From Prochlorococcus sp. AG-311-D23 (GTDB lineage: Bacteria; Cyanobacteriota; Cyanobacteriia; PCC-6307; Cyanobiaceae), in the NCBI GenBank assembly GCA_003284445.1, contig QBVH01000008.1, positions 1 to 50,991 of the forward strand: a DNA stretch of 50,991 nt. Reading direction: 5' to 3'. Position numbers and translations under genes: made by a program. The notes under the pieces were generated by a model. That model was not told the origin of the DNA. It ran no database searches and worked only from the letters and a program-made list of their open reading frames with translations. This document shows, piece by piece, positions 32,348 through 41,987 of the stretch; positions within the stretch are counted from its first letter, which is position 1, and each line of letters starts with the position of its first letter.

Positions 32348-33373
32348 TCAATAAGTATTTTTAAAATAAGCTAAGTACCATTCAGAAAATAATCTAATCC
32401 CATTCTCTATGGATGTTGTGGGTTTGTATTCTACCCATGAATTCAGCAAGTCCATCCTTGCAGCAGTTGCAACGACATCTCCTGGCTGCATAGGTTGAAA
32501 ATTCTTTATAGCTTTCTTTCCTAAATTCTTCTCTAACAACTCTATAAAGTATGATAGTTTAATTGGATTTGAATTACCTATATTAAAAATCCTATAAGGT
32601 GCTAATGAAGTTGAAGGGTTAGGAATAAGTGGATTAAAGTCATCATCAATACTTGCTTTCTTGAAGCAACAACGAACTATCCCTTCTACCACATCATCGA
32701 TGTAAGTAAAATCCCTTTGCATATTACCGTGATTGAATACTTGGATTGGCTCATTATTTAAAATTGATCTCGCAAAAATCATTGGAGCCATATCAGGTCT
32801 TCCCCATGGGCCATAAACGGTAAAGAATCGAAGCCCAGTTGTTGGCAAGTCATACAAGTGGCTATAGGTATGGGCCATTAATTCATTAGATTTCTTAGTC
32901 GCCGCATACAAACTAACTGGATGATTTACTGATTGTTCTTCATAGAAAGGAAGATTTTTATTGCCACCATAAACAGAACTGCTAGATGCATAAATCAAAT
33001 GAGGAATCTTATTCTGCCTACATCCTTCAAGTACATTTGCAAAACCCACCAAATTACTTTGTATATATGCAGCAGGGTTGGTTAATGAATAACGAACACC
33101 AGCTTGTGCGGCAAGATGAACAAAAACTTGAGGATTATATCTATTAATTATATCTTGTAATACTTTATCATCTTCTATATGGATCTCATGAAAAAACCAT
33201 TCTCCATTTATTTTTGAAACTTTCTCAATTTCAGTTAATCTAGATCTTTTTAAGGAAGTAGAGTAATAGTCATTTAAGTTATCAATACCTATAACTTTAA
33301 AATCCAAAGTAAGAAGAGCTTTTACTAAAGCTGCACCAATAAAACCTGCTGCACCTGTTACAAGAATTGTCAT
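32348..33373 (-). CDS. nucleotide-sugar epimerase, UDP-glucuronate 4-epimerase type
   Basis: About 341 aa from the Met at 33373, which begins MTILVTGAAGFIGAALVKAL, the extended-SDR NAD site; an ATG at 33394 is also in frame. The catalytic triad is in SSSVYGG and YAATKKSNE (Tyr-x3-Lys). The block LNDYYSTSLKRSRL and the 'TVYGPWGRPDMAP' block are typical of UDP-glucuronate 4-epimerases (often named WcaG or CapI). It would interconvert UDP-glucuronate and UDP-galacturonate for surface polysaccharide. It sits 111 nt downstream of a UDP-glucuronate decarboxylase-type gene on the same strand. Confidence 0.85.
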   Translation of the reverse strand: MTILVTGAAGFIGAALVKALLTLDFKVIGIDNLNDYYSTSLKRSRLTEIEKVSKINGEWFFHEIHIEDDKVLQDIINRYNPQVFVHLAAQAGVRYSLTNPAAYIQSNLVGFANVLEGCRQNKIPHLIYASSSSVYGGNKNLPFYEEQSVNHPVSLYAATKKSNELMAHTYSHLYDLPTTGLRFFTVYGPWGRPDMAPMIFARSILNNEPIQVFNHGNMQRDFTYIDDVVEGIVRCCFKKASIDDDFNPLIPNPSTSLAPYRIFNIGNSNPIKLSYFIELLEKNLGKKAIKNFQPMQPGDVVATAARMDLLNSWVEYKPTTSIENGIRLFSEWYLAYFKNTY

Positions 33374-33484
33374 ATTGCCTGCCTTTGAATTCATGATTTT
33401 ATTATAATTTACAAAAAATAAAATTTTGCATCATCATGCTAGCATTTTATTGATTAACTTTTTAAATTAAAAATAGTTAATTAC

Positions 33485-34441
33485 TTATTTACTTTTTCCA
33501 ACGGTTAATTTCTTTTCAAAATACTCTCTTGTAATTGCTAATCCTTCTTTAAACATTATTTTGGGCTCCCAATTTAATTCTTTTTGTGCAAGAGAAATTG
33601 AAGGTTTTCTTCTCAAAGGATCATCCTCTATTTCTTTTGAAAATTTCAGATTTAATTTTTCAATTGAGATATTTCTTATTAAGTTAGTTATTTGAAGAAT
33701 AGATAATTCTTCAGGATTTCCTAAATTCATAGGTCCTAAGTTTGAAGAATTCATGAATAAAGTTAAACCATCTATCAAGTCATCAACAAAACAAAAGCTT
33801 CTAGTCTGATTACCATTGCCATAAATAGTTAAGTCATTTCCATGTATTGATTGAACTAATAAGTTGCTAATAAGTCTCCCATCATTTAATAGCATTCTAG
33901 GACCATAGGTATTAAATATTCTGGCAATTCTTATTTCTATACCATGCATTCTCATATAGTCATAACACAATGATTCCGCAACACGTTTACCCTCATTATA
34001 GCAACTACGTATTCCTATAGGATTTACATTGCCGTTATACTTTTCAGGCTGGGGATGTATTTCGGGATTTCCATAAACTTCACTAGTACTTGCAAATAAT
34101 ATTCGAGCTCCAACTCGCCTAGCCAAACCAAGCATATTGTAAGTTCCAAGAAAGCTAGTTTTAGCTGTTTTGATAGGGTTTAATTGATAATGAATTGGAG
34201 AAGCTGGACAAGCTAAATGCCAAATCCTATCCACATCAAGCTTGATTGGCTCAGTAATGTCATGATGTATGAGCTCAAAAGATGGATGTCCAATCCAATG
34301 TTCAATATTTTCTTTACTCCCAGTAAAAAAATTATCCAAACATATAACTTTTTCTCCTGATTTCATTAAGCGATCAACCAAATGAGAACCCAAAAAGCCA
34401 GCTCCTCCACTAACCAAGTTTTTCACAGGAGAAGAGGGCAT
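33485..34441 (-). CDS. UDP-glucuronate decarboxylase-type SDR (UDP-xylose synthase)
   Basis: 318 aa. NAD site VSGGAGFLGSHLVDRLM; 'CLDNFFTGSKENIEHW' and 'HDITEP...DRIWHLACPASPIHYQ' are characteristic of UXS; the Tyr-x3-Lys pair is in SCYNEGKRVAE, and NTYGPRM follows. It converts UDP-glucuronate to UDP-xylose. Some databases label this group dTDP-glucose 4,6-dehydratase. It uses the same substrate as the neighbouring epimerase, so both serve cell-surface glycan synthesis. Start at ATG 34441. Confidence 0.87.
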   Translation of the reverse strand: MPSSPVKNLVSGGAGFLGSHLVDRLMKSGEKVICLDNFFTGSKENIEHWIGHPSFELIHHDITEPIKLDVDRIWHLACPASPIHYQLNPIKTAKTSFLGTYNMLGLARRVGARILFASTSEVYGNPEIHPQPEKYNGNVNPIGIRSCYNEGKRVAESLCYDYMRMHGIEIRIARIFNTYGPRMLLNDGRLISNLLVQSIHGNDLTIYGNGNQTRSFCFVDDLIDGLTLFMNSSNLGPMNLGNPEELSILQITNLIRNISIEKLNLKFSKEIEDDPLRRKPSISLAQKELNWEPKIMFKEGLAITREYFEKKLTVGKSK

Positions 34442-34610
34442 AAAAATTCACGCTTTAATTTTTAATTTTAGTATCTTGCCAAAAATTATAAAATTGATTA
34501 ATTTTATGTCACGTAAATCTTTATGGTTTTACTAAATCAAATATATTTTAAATAGGATAATTAAATTAGAAGTCTTTTAAGAGCTTATCCTCTATATCCA
34601 GGAGTTCAAT

Positions 34611-35270
34611 TTGAAAAAAGAAACATTAAAAAAGTACCTTACTATTGCATTCTTCACAGGTGCTTTCATTTTACTTGTCTTCTTAATTCAGACGTATGGA
34701 ATTGAACCATTAAGAAGTGCTGTTAAAGAAATGGGTATTTGGGCACCTCTGGGAATTCTTATACTTCGAGGAATAAGCGTAATCCTTCCAGCATTACCTA
34801 GCTCAGTTTATTCACTTTTAGCTGGATCATTACTTGGTTTCAAAACTGGCTATCTAACTATTTTTATATCTGACCTAATTTTTTGCCAGTTAGCATTTTT
34901 TATAGCCAGAAATTTCGGGCGTGCTCCTGTTCGGAAATTAGTTGGAGTAAAAGCCATGAAAAGAATTGAAGGCTTTAATCAAAATCAACTAGAAGGAAAT
35001 TTCTTTCTAATGACTGGACTACTAATGACTGGTCTTTTTGATTTTTTAAGCTATGCACTAGGGATAGGGGGAACACGATGGAGGCTTTTCACGCCAGCTC
35101 TAATAATAAGTTTATTAATAAGTGATTCAATTATTGTTGCTGTTGGCGCAGGCGTAAGTCAGGGCGCCGGACTAATGCTAGGGGGAGCTTTACTTGGAAT
35201 GTTTGCATTAGCAACAATTGCTGGATTTAAGAAAAATAAAGTCTTCAAAACTCAGGAGAAAAGCAAGTGA
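34611..35270 (+). CDS. VTT/DedA-type (TVP38/TMEM64) membrane protein, second copy
   Basis: 219 aa from a TTG at 34611 preceded by AGGAG at 34600-34604. About five hydrophobic segments. The VTT order is SVILPALPSSVYSLLAGSLL, then 'FISDLIFCQLAFFIARNFGR', then FLMTGLLMTGLFDFLSYALG. It is a paralog of the gene at 1637-2386, with identical motif order and clear residue matches in the central segments. Its right neighbour is the PE linker gene 104 nt away. Confidence 0.82.
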   Translation: MKKETLKKYLTIAFFTGAFILLVFLIQTYGIEPLRSAVKEMGIWAPLGILILRGISVILPALPSSVYSLLAGSLLGFKTGYLTIFISDLIFCQLAFFIARNFGRAPVRKLVGVKAMKRIEGFNQNQLEGNFFLMTGLLMTGLFDFLSYALGIGGTRWRLFTPALIISLLISDSIIVAVGAGVSQGAGLMLGGALLGMFALATIAGFKKNKVFKTQEKSK

Positions 35271-35374
35271 ATTAAAATAAGTGTTAAGAAATTAAATAAT
35301 ATAGATAACTAAAAAGAAAAATTTTATATTTATTCTATTTATATTGTTAAACTTATTTAGTACTGAATTTTGAT

Positions 35375-36166
35375 ATGTCAAGTATTCCATTTAAAGCCCT
35401 TAGAATAGGAGCAGAAGCTATTAATAAAAATCCTGTTAAGTATAATAAAAGCAGAGTATCTGGAAGTAAAAAAACTACATATGGATTACATATAAGAGGA
35501 GCATCAATGCCAGGAAAAAAAGAAAAATTCACAGTCACATCTAAAAGCAAACCTAAACTATTCGAAAACTTAATTCATAACAAAGTCATGAGCAGCTATA
35601 GAAGGGAAAAGATTGAAAGTTATAACTACAAAATATTAAATAAGGAAAGTGCTGGAAAAAACATTGTTCAAATAAATGAATTTGCTCCTAATGATGATGA
35701 TGCATTACTTTTAGCAATCAATGCATTATATAGAAATATCTTTGGCAACTTATCATTAATGCAATCGGAACGTCCAATTGATATTGAAAGGAAACTAAGG
35801 AATGGTGATATAACAGTAAAAGAATTTACAAGGAAAGTTTGTAAATCAACTATATATAAAAATTTCTACTTTGATAGTATTAGTCAATATAAATCTATCA
35901 GGTTAAGATATAAACATATTCTTGGTAGGCCCATAAAAAGTCAAATCGAAGTCACTCAAAGTTCTAATATTATAAATAACCTAGGTTTTGAAACTCATAT
36001 TGATTTCCTAATAGATTCTGATGAATATAATGATATTTTTGGTGAAGATATTGTTCCATATATGAGGTCATGGAATTCACCATTTGGGTTTAAAACAAAA
36101 AGTTTTCTAGAAACTTCATCAATAACAAACGCTTTTGCTACAAGTGATATTTGTGAAATTATTTAA
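35375..36166 (+). CDS. ppeC: phycoerythrin-associated linker polypeptide
   Basis: 263 aa with a single phycobilisome linker domain (pfam00427-type) over about residues 75-235: ALLLAINALYRNIFGNLS, 'ERKLRNGDITVKEFTRKVCKSTIYKNFYF', then RLRYKHILGRPIKSQ and 'IDFLIDSDEYNDIFGEDIVPYMR'. The N-terminal 70 residues are basic and disordered. No second linker domain or CpcD tail is present. This is the gene called ppeC in low-light Prochlorococcus. It would organise PE on the thylakoid. First of the linker-cpeS-cpeT run. Confidence 0.85.
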   Translation: MSSIPFKALRIGAEAINKNPVKYNKSRVSGSKKTTYGLHIRGASMPGKKEKFTVTSKSKPKLFENLIHNKVMSSYRREKIESYNYKILNKESAGKNIVQINEFAPNDDDALLLAINALYRNIFGNLSLMQSERPIDIERKLRNGDITVKEFTRKVCKSTIYKNFYFDSISQYKSIRLRYKHILGRPIKSQIEVTQSSNIINNLGFETHIDFLIDSDEYNDIFGEDIVPYMRSWNSPFGFKTKSFLETSSITNAFATSDICEII

Positions 36167-36205
36167 TTTTCTAAAAATAGATTTATACCAATTAAAATAA
36201 AGTAA

Positions 36206-36739
36206 ATGAATATTGAAGAATTTTTCTTAAAAAGCGTTGGGGAATGGAACTCAATGAGAAGCGGACATTCTCTAGCATTTCAAGATTTTGAAGAAATAAG
36301 AAGTAAAATAAAAATATTTCCTTCAAAACGAAACGATTTAAGAGTTATTAAATTTTTAAAAGATAATTCAATAAATACTAATGCAGTAAATAAAACATTT
36401 CTAATTAATTGGGAGGCAAAAAGTGAATGGATTGAGGAGGATCAAGAAGGAAATTCTTTTGGCGAAAGTATACTCGTTCCGATAGAGATTTCTAAAAAAG
36501 AGGGAAAAATAATTAGGAGCTTTGGATACACTGAAGCAGTAAAAGTAGTATCATTATATAAAATTCTTGATGATGGAACTCTAATTATTTATTCAGACTA
36601 TAGTCATACTTGTACAGAGGAAAGAATATGGTTTGTCTCAAACAATTTAAGGAGTAGATCTTCTGTTACAAGATCAATAGATTCATTAGCCATCCTGCAA
36701 ACCTCTTATGCATCAGAAATTCGCGTATTGAAAAAATAA
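36206..36739 (+). CDS. cpeS: phycobiliprotein lyase CpeS
   Basis: 177 aa, one lipocalin-like barrel. The family start FFLKSVGEWNSMRSGHSL (F...G.W.S.RS.H) is clear, as are NWEAKSEW in the third strand and 'EERIWFVSNNLRSRSSV', the usual 'ER.WF..pNLR.R.S' block. CpcS/CpeS lyases attach phycoerythrobilin to the Cys-82-type sites of PE subunits. It is 39 nt after the linker gene and 14 nt before cpeT. Confidence 0.92.
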   Translation: MNIEEFFLKSVGEWNSMRSGHSLAFQDFEEIRSKIKIFPSKRNDLRVIKFLKDNSINTNAVNKTFLINWEAKSEWIEEDQEGNSFGESILVPIEISKKEGKIIRSFGYTEAVKVVSLYKILDDGTLIIYSDYSHTCTEERIWFVSNNLRSRSSVTRSIDSLAILQTSYASEIRVLKK

Positions 36740-36753
36740 CTTTTATATAAAAT

Positions 36754-37353
36754 ATGAGAAAAAAAACTATATTAGAATTTTCAAAGATAATTTCAGGCGT
36801 ATTTAGTAATAAGGAACAGGCCTTAAATAATCCCAAAAAGTTTGCACATATTCAAATACATATTCGACCCTTATTTTTTAAAACTTATAAATGTTTTGCG
36901 TTTTACTCTGAACAGAGATATCAACACGATATATGGAATCCATATAGACAATCTATAAATAAATTATCCCATGAAAAAGAAATTTTTAATTTAAGTAATT
37001 ATAAGATTGAAGACAAAGAAAGATTTACTGGTGGCGCCTTAGATATATCTCTTCTAGATAATATCTATAAACATAAGTTATATAAAAAGTCTGGATGCAC
37101 TATGCATTTTAGAGAAACAAACCCAGGAAGCTTTTCAGGAAATATAGAATCAGGTTGCAAATGCTTTATACAATATGGGAAAGATAAGACTTATGTAAAA
37201 AGTAAAGTAACAGTTAATAAAAATATTCTTATTTCTGAAGATTCTGGATATGAAATAGAAACTAATAAAAAAATTTGGGGATCAGACTTTGGTCCATTAA
37301 TATTTAACAAAATAGATAATTTTGATTATTTTATTGACAAGAATTGGGAATAG
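36754..37353 (+). CDS. cpeT: phycobiliprotein lyase CpeT
   Basis: 199 aa. Matches the CpcT/CpeT family: FSNKEQALNNPKKFAHIQIH, then the WNPYRQSI block, then GCTMHF..... GSFSGNIESGCKCF. CpeT-type lyases or chaperones attach or stabilise bilin at the beta-Cys-159-type site. That Cys (Cys163) is present in the beta subunit encoded here. It follows cpeS and converges on cpeY with 33 nt between ends. Confidence 0.9.
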   Translation: MRKKTILEFSKIISGVFSNKEQALNNPKKFAHIQIHIRPLFFKTYKCFAFYSEQRYQHDIWNPYRQSINKLSHEKEIFNLSNYKIEDKERFTGGALDISLLDNIYKHKLYKKSGCTMHFRETNPGSFSGNIESGCKCFIQYGKDKTYVKSKVTVNKNILISEDSGYEIETNKKIWGSDFGPLIFNKIDNFDYFIDKNWE

Positions 37354-37386
37354 AGGTTCTATCTATCTTTACCAAAGAGAAATTGA

Positions 37387-38691
37387 CTAAGAACTAATTT
37401 CTTTTGCTTTTAATCTCACGAATCTATGACTATCATTCAGAAAGAATTTAGCGAGATCTTTCTTAATATGAATTTGCTTATTTTGCAATACAAGCAAGGC
37501 TGTATATCTATTTTTCCAATAAGGTGTATGCCTCTCATCTGAAAAATTATCTATATTATTATAGAATTTAGTTTCATTCAAGCAACCCAATATTTGTATT
37601 GCTTTCGATTTGAATTTCATATAATCAGACCAATCATCGGATAATATAAAATCTACTTTATCTAATAAATATTCATCATATAATTTCTGATCTAATAGCA
37701 ACTTATATACTGTAATAAAGAAGTATATAGCACCGTAATCTGATTTAGCACTATCCCAATTTTTATTTAGATAATATAAAACTTTATCTGAAGGGAGTTT
37801 TAGTAATTCTTTGATTGACTTATAACATCTATTAAAGTCTGTATGAAAAAGTTGATCAATAAAAAAGACCAAGTCATTATTAAAATTATTAACCTCTAAA
37901 ATATCTATCTTACTTGGATCATCAACAATAACTGAGTCTATACAATTAAAGAGATTTAAATTTTTCCACAATACGACTTTATTAATCCAAAGAGAGTCTA
38001 TTGCCTGTAATTTAAATGATGGAGAAAGTGGCGCCTTAATTAAAACAGGTAACACAGATAAATTATCAGCATTGATAATATCCTGAACTGCACAATGTCT
38101 ATCATTTTGGTTAGGTAGTCGCAACAAACCATTCAGATCACAAAGTTTATCCTCTTCACCAGCAAGTTTTATTAATGCCGCAAAAGAGGCTCCTTTAACT
38201 CCATTGGAAGATTTCTTATCTATTGATAATGATCTAATCATATCTATTTCTTTTCTAACTCCTAAATTAGTTAATGTTTGTATTACTACTCTTTTATTGC
38301 TAAATTGCGTATATAATTTTGAACAAATCTTATTAATAATATCAATATCATTACATTTAAGTTTGCCTAATGACCAAATAACTATCTCAACAAGGTAGTC
38401 ATCATCATTTTCTAGAAACTCTGCAATAGTTGGGATAGCTTTTTTACAACCGAAATTAGCAAGTACTTCAATTGCTTTTCTTTTGGCTATCTTATATTCA
38501 AGTGTTTCAAAGTCATATTTAATAAAGTCAAGGAGCACAATTTCTGATTCTTCACAGGGGAAATTTGCTAGGTGGAATACAGCTTTATAATAATCTGCTA
38601 AAATCTTAACCTCAGAAATTGGTCTTCTAAGAATATCGATAGCGTCTTTTTTATTGATTTTTGGTAGATTGTTAAATTGATTAGATTGCAC
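37387..38691 (-). CDS. cpeY: phycoerythrin bilin lyase CpeY (E/F type)
   Basis: 434 aa, composed of HEAT-like alpha helical repeats (for example AIEVLANFGCKKAIPTIAEF and LVEIVIWSLGKLKC). The N-terminal block RRPISEVKILADYYKAVFHL is characteristic of CpeY. CpeY, usually with CpeZ, attaches phycoerythrobilin to alpha-Cys-82 of PE. That Cys (Cys73) is kept in CpeA here. The gene is AT-rich and divergent from the next lyase with 122 nt between starts. Confidence 0.88.
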   Translation of the reverse strand: MQSNQFNNLPKINKKDAIDILRRPISEVKILADYYKAVFHLANFPCEESEIVLLDFIKYDFETLEYKIAKRKAIEVLANFGCKKAIPTIAEFLENDDDYLVEIVIWSLGKLKCNDIDIINKICSKLYTQFSNKRVVIQTLTNLGVRKEIDMIRSLSIDKKSSNGVKGASFAALIKLAGEEDKLCDLNGLLRLPNQNDRHCAVQDIINADNLSVLPVLIKAPLSPSFKLQAIDSLWINKVVLWKNLNLFNCIDSVIVDDPSKIDILEVNNFNNDLVFFIDQLFHTDFNRCYKSIKELLKLPSDKVLYYLNKNWDSAKSDYGAIYFFITVYKLLLDQKLYDEYLLDKVDFILSDDWSDYMKFKSKAIQILGCLNETKFYNNIDNFSDERHTPYWKNRYTALLVLQNKQIHIKKDLAKFFLNDSHRFVRLKAKEISS

Positions 38692-38813
38692 TTTGAATAT
38701 AAGGATCCGTATTTAGAAGATAAATAATATTATTTATGCAAATGCATGTAATAAGATTATAGCGAATAATGTAATCTAGATTATATAATAATCTTTCAGG
38801 TAGATAATAAAAA

Positions 38814-39689
38814 GTGGATAAATACTTGAAAAGCAAACAAACAGCTGATGAAGAAGAAAGAGAAAAAGCCAAGGGGGATAACCACAACAAAAGGAGTAAG
38901 AAAGAATCAAGTCAAAACGACATCAAGTTTTTAATCAAAGGTCTTAGAGATGAAAATGGTTTAGTAAGAAGAAGTCATGCAGAAGCATTAGCTAAGGTTG
39001 GTTCAGCAGCTTTACCTGAGTTAATTAAAGCTCTTCTGAATAGTAAAAACGTAATACAAAGAAGAGCTGCAGCAAAGACTTTAAAGTTAGTTGAAGATCC
39101 AACAGCTTTACCTCATTTAATTAAAGCACTTACCAATGATTCTGATTCTGTAGTGCAATTCTCAGCAGCTGGTGCAATTGCGATTTTTGGAGAGGCTGCT
39201 GTTAATCACCTAATCATTGTCTTAGAGAATCAAGAACATACAGAAATGCAATATGGTCTTGCAGCCTGGTGTTTAGCATTTATTGGAGCTAAAGCACCTA
39301 ATGCAATAAAAAAAGCAGCTAAATCTAAAAACCACAATGTTAAATCAGCTGCAATTTCAGCACTTGAAGAACACATTAGACAGTCACAAGATCAAGAAGC
39401 AATTCAATTAGTAGAAAACGCTATTAATGATACAGATGAAAATGTTCAGATTGAAGCTATTAAATTAGTTGGTAAATTATATATAATAGAATCTTTAATT
39501 CCTACCTTAATATTAAAATTAAGAAGCAAAAAACCAGATATTCGAAAAGCTTCTATATTGTCGTTGATGCAACTTAGTATTAACGAAGCCATAAATCCAC
39601 TCACTGACCTTCTTGAAATTGAGCAGGATACAAATGTTAAAGCAATCATTGAATTAGCTATAAAAAAGATCAATACCCCAAAGACTTAA
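38814..39689 (+). CDS. HEAT-repeat bilin lyase, CpeF/MpeU/MpeV type (mpeX-like)
   Basis: 291 aa from the first codon (GTG at 38814). Regular HEAT repeats of about 30 residues fill it: HAEALAKVGSAALPELIKAL, RRAAAKTLKLVEDPTALPHL, then AAGAIAIFGEAAVNHLIIVL. The Lys-rich N-terminus is low complexity. Its closest known types are the Synechococcus and Fremyella PE lyases MpeU/MpeV/CpeF that act on beta-PE Cys-50/61; a homolog in low-light Prochlorococcus was named mpeX. Subtype cannot be fixed by eye. The gene ends 16 nt before the convergent cpeZ stop. Confidence 0.78.
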   Translation: MDKYLKSKQTADEEEREKAKGDNHNKRSKKESSQNDIKFLIKGLRDENGLVRRSHAEALAKVGSAALPELIKALLNSKNVIQRRAAAKTLKLVEDPTALPHLIKALTNDSDSVVQFSAAGAIAIFGEAAVNHLIIVLENQEHTEMQYGLAAWCLAFIGAKAPNAIKKAAKSKNHNVKSAAISALEEHIRQSQDQEAIQLVENAINDTDENVQIEAIKLVGKLYIIESLIPTLILKLRSKKPDIRKASILSLMQLSINEAINPLTDLLEIEQDTNVKAIIELAIKKINTPKT

Positions 39690-39705
39690 CAAGCAAACTA
39701 TAACA

Positions 39706-40305
39706 TTAAATAATTTTGTCTCTCAAAATATCTTCTTTTATCATTGGATCAATAGATTTATCATTTAACAATTCATCAAATAAATCTTCAACAGCATGAT
39801 CTTTCATTTCTAAAAGAGCGCTAATAGAAGCTTTCGCTTTTAATAAGTCTTTATCTCTACAAGTTTTCATCAGAATATTTCTACCAGTTTTCCCTAATTG
39901 CCTCAAAATAGAAATAACAGTCAATATTATCTCAGCAGCGCCATCTTTCAGTGCTAAATCAACTACTAACATCTCATCCTTAGTTAATTCTTCTAACTTA
40001 AAATTAACAACAACTTTAAGAATCGTTTTAAGGCAGCTAACCTTAACAGTTATATTATTAGTATCAATATACAATGGAACGATTAACTTTAAAATTTTAT
40101 CTCCAAATCGACCCAAAGCTAATATTGATTTTCTTCTTATATATATATCTTCTACATTAAGATTAGCTAAAAGATTATTTATAAATGTAACCTCAAATTC
40201 TTTTCTTAAAATCAAAAATGCTTGGTAATTAATATTTGGATTAGGATGCAAAAAATCTTGATAAAGCTCTGTATATTTATTTATATCTAAAGAATTAATA
40301 ATCAT
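39706..40305 (-). CDS. cpeZ: phycoerythrin lyase/chaperone CpeZ
   Basis: 199 aa, HEAT-like repeats (IYIRRKSILALGRFGDKILK, then KVSCLKTILKVV, 'AAEIILTVISILRQLGKTG') and the characteristic C-terminal 'KDLLKAKASISALLEM'. CpeZ assists CpeY in adding bilin to the PE alpha subunit and acts as a chaperone. It is 58 nt downstream of cpeA on the same strand, so cpeB-cpeA-cpeZ are likely co-transcribed. Confidence 0.87.
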   Translation of the reverse strand: MIINSLDINKYTELYQDFLHPNPNINYQAFLILRKEFEVTFINNLLANLNVEDIYIRRKSILALGRFGDKILKLIVPLYIDTNNITVKVSCLKTILKVVVNFKLEELTKDEMLVVDLALKDGAAEIILTVISILRQLGKTGRNILMKTCRDKDLLKAKASISALLEMKDHAVEDLFDELLNDKSIDPMIKEDILRDKII

Positions 40306-40363
40306 AATTTTAAATTATTAATTAAGATCTCTGAAAATATATTTTAATTCAATTAATTAATTT

Positions 40364-40831
40364 TTAGGCAAGTGCATTTATTAAATAATCCAATAATCCT
40401 TTGAATTCCGTTTCCGCTTGCTGACTCATAACATCATTGATTTTAATTTCATCTCGAATAAATATAAATGCTTCAATATATGCAGCTGTTGGTAATAGCT
40501 GGATGCGAATAATTTCTCTCATGCCTGATATTCCCCATTCATCTAAAGGACCAGTGCCACCAGTAACTAAGCAATAATTAATAAGACGTAAGTAATGATG
40601 AATATCTCTCACGCACTTATCTTTATTAGCCTGCACATATGAGCCATTTTGATACACAGCATCAACGGCAAGATTGGTAAATCTATCAAGACAAGAAGCA
40701 AGTTTTTCTGCGGCCTCTAGACGAGCTTTTGCCCTATCAAAAGAACCTTTTACAGACTCAAAATCACTCATACTAGGAAATCTTCCTGCTGCATCGGCTG
40801 CGCTAACAACGGTTGTAACTGCAGATTTCAT
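40364..40831 (-). CDS. cpeA: phycoerythrin alpha subunit (divergent)
   Basis: 155 aa against about 164 in class I PE. N-terminus MKSAVTTVVSAADAAGRFPS and CVRDIHHYLRLINYCLVTGG with GGTGPLDEWGI identify CpeA. The main bilin site is Cys73 (equivalent to Cys82). The loop before it is about 9 residues shorter than usual. The usual second site (Cys139, normally in RNRGCAPRD) is replaced by RDEIKINDV with no Cys. So one canonical bilin per subunit is expected. This fits the reduced PE (PEIII) of low-light Prochlorococcus, also called ppeA. Confidence 0.93.
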   Translation of the reverse strand: MKSAVTTVVSAADAAGRFPSMSDFESVKGSFDRAKARLEAAEKLASCLDRFTNLAVDAVYQNGSYVQANKDKCVRDIHHYLRLINYCLVTGGTGPLDEWGISGMREIIRIQLLPTAAYIEAFIFIRDEIKINDVMSQQAETEFKGLLDYLINALA

Positions 40832-40888
40832 AGGGGCTTAAGAAGAAATGGTTTAACTTGATTTAGAAGAGGAATTAGAGATTAATGT

Positions 40889-41674
<786 letters not shown>

Positions 41675-41899
41675 ATGAAAAGTCCAACTGAAGAAGAATT
41701 TGAAGAGTCAATTAAGGAACTAAGCGAATACAAAAATCGTTTAGAAAAAGAGGTAGTAACTATTTCACAAAAGCTAAAGATGCCTCAAAGAAAAATCAAC
41801 TCAATTATCAACTCTCATCAAGAACTTAATAAAGTAAAAACAATACTTTCCAAACTATATAAGCAAAAAGAAAATACAATATCAAAGCTGATATCATGA
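41675..41899 (+). CDS. hypothetical coiled-coil protein
   Basis: 74 aa, unrecognised. Almost entirely a heptad-like amphipathic helix with Glu/Lys ends (FEESIKELSEYKNRLEKEVV and NKVKTILSKLYKQKENTI), so a coiled coil is likely. It is the same size as XseB-like small helical subunits but no motif supports that. It lies between the divergent PE genes and uvrD. Confidence 0.5.
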   Translation: MKSPTEEEFEESIKELSEYKNRLEKEVVTISQKLKMPQRKINSIINSHQELNKVKTILSKLYKQKENTISKLIS

Positions 41900-41987
41900 A
41901 TTCATTTTGGCTGTTTAAATAATATCAAAATGGATTCCATTTATGTTGCAAAACTAAATTTAATTAAATGTATTTTAAGTCTATAAA

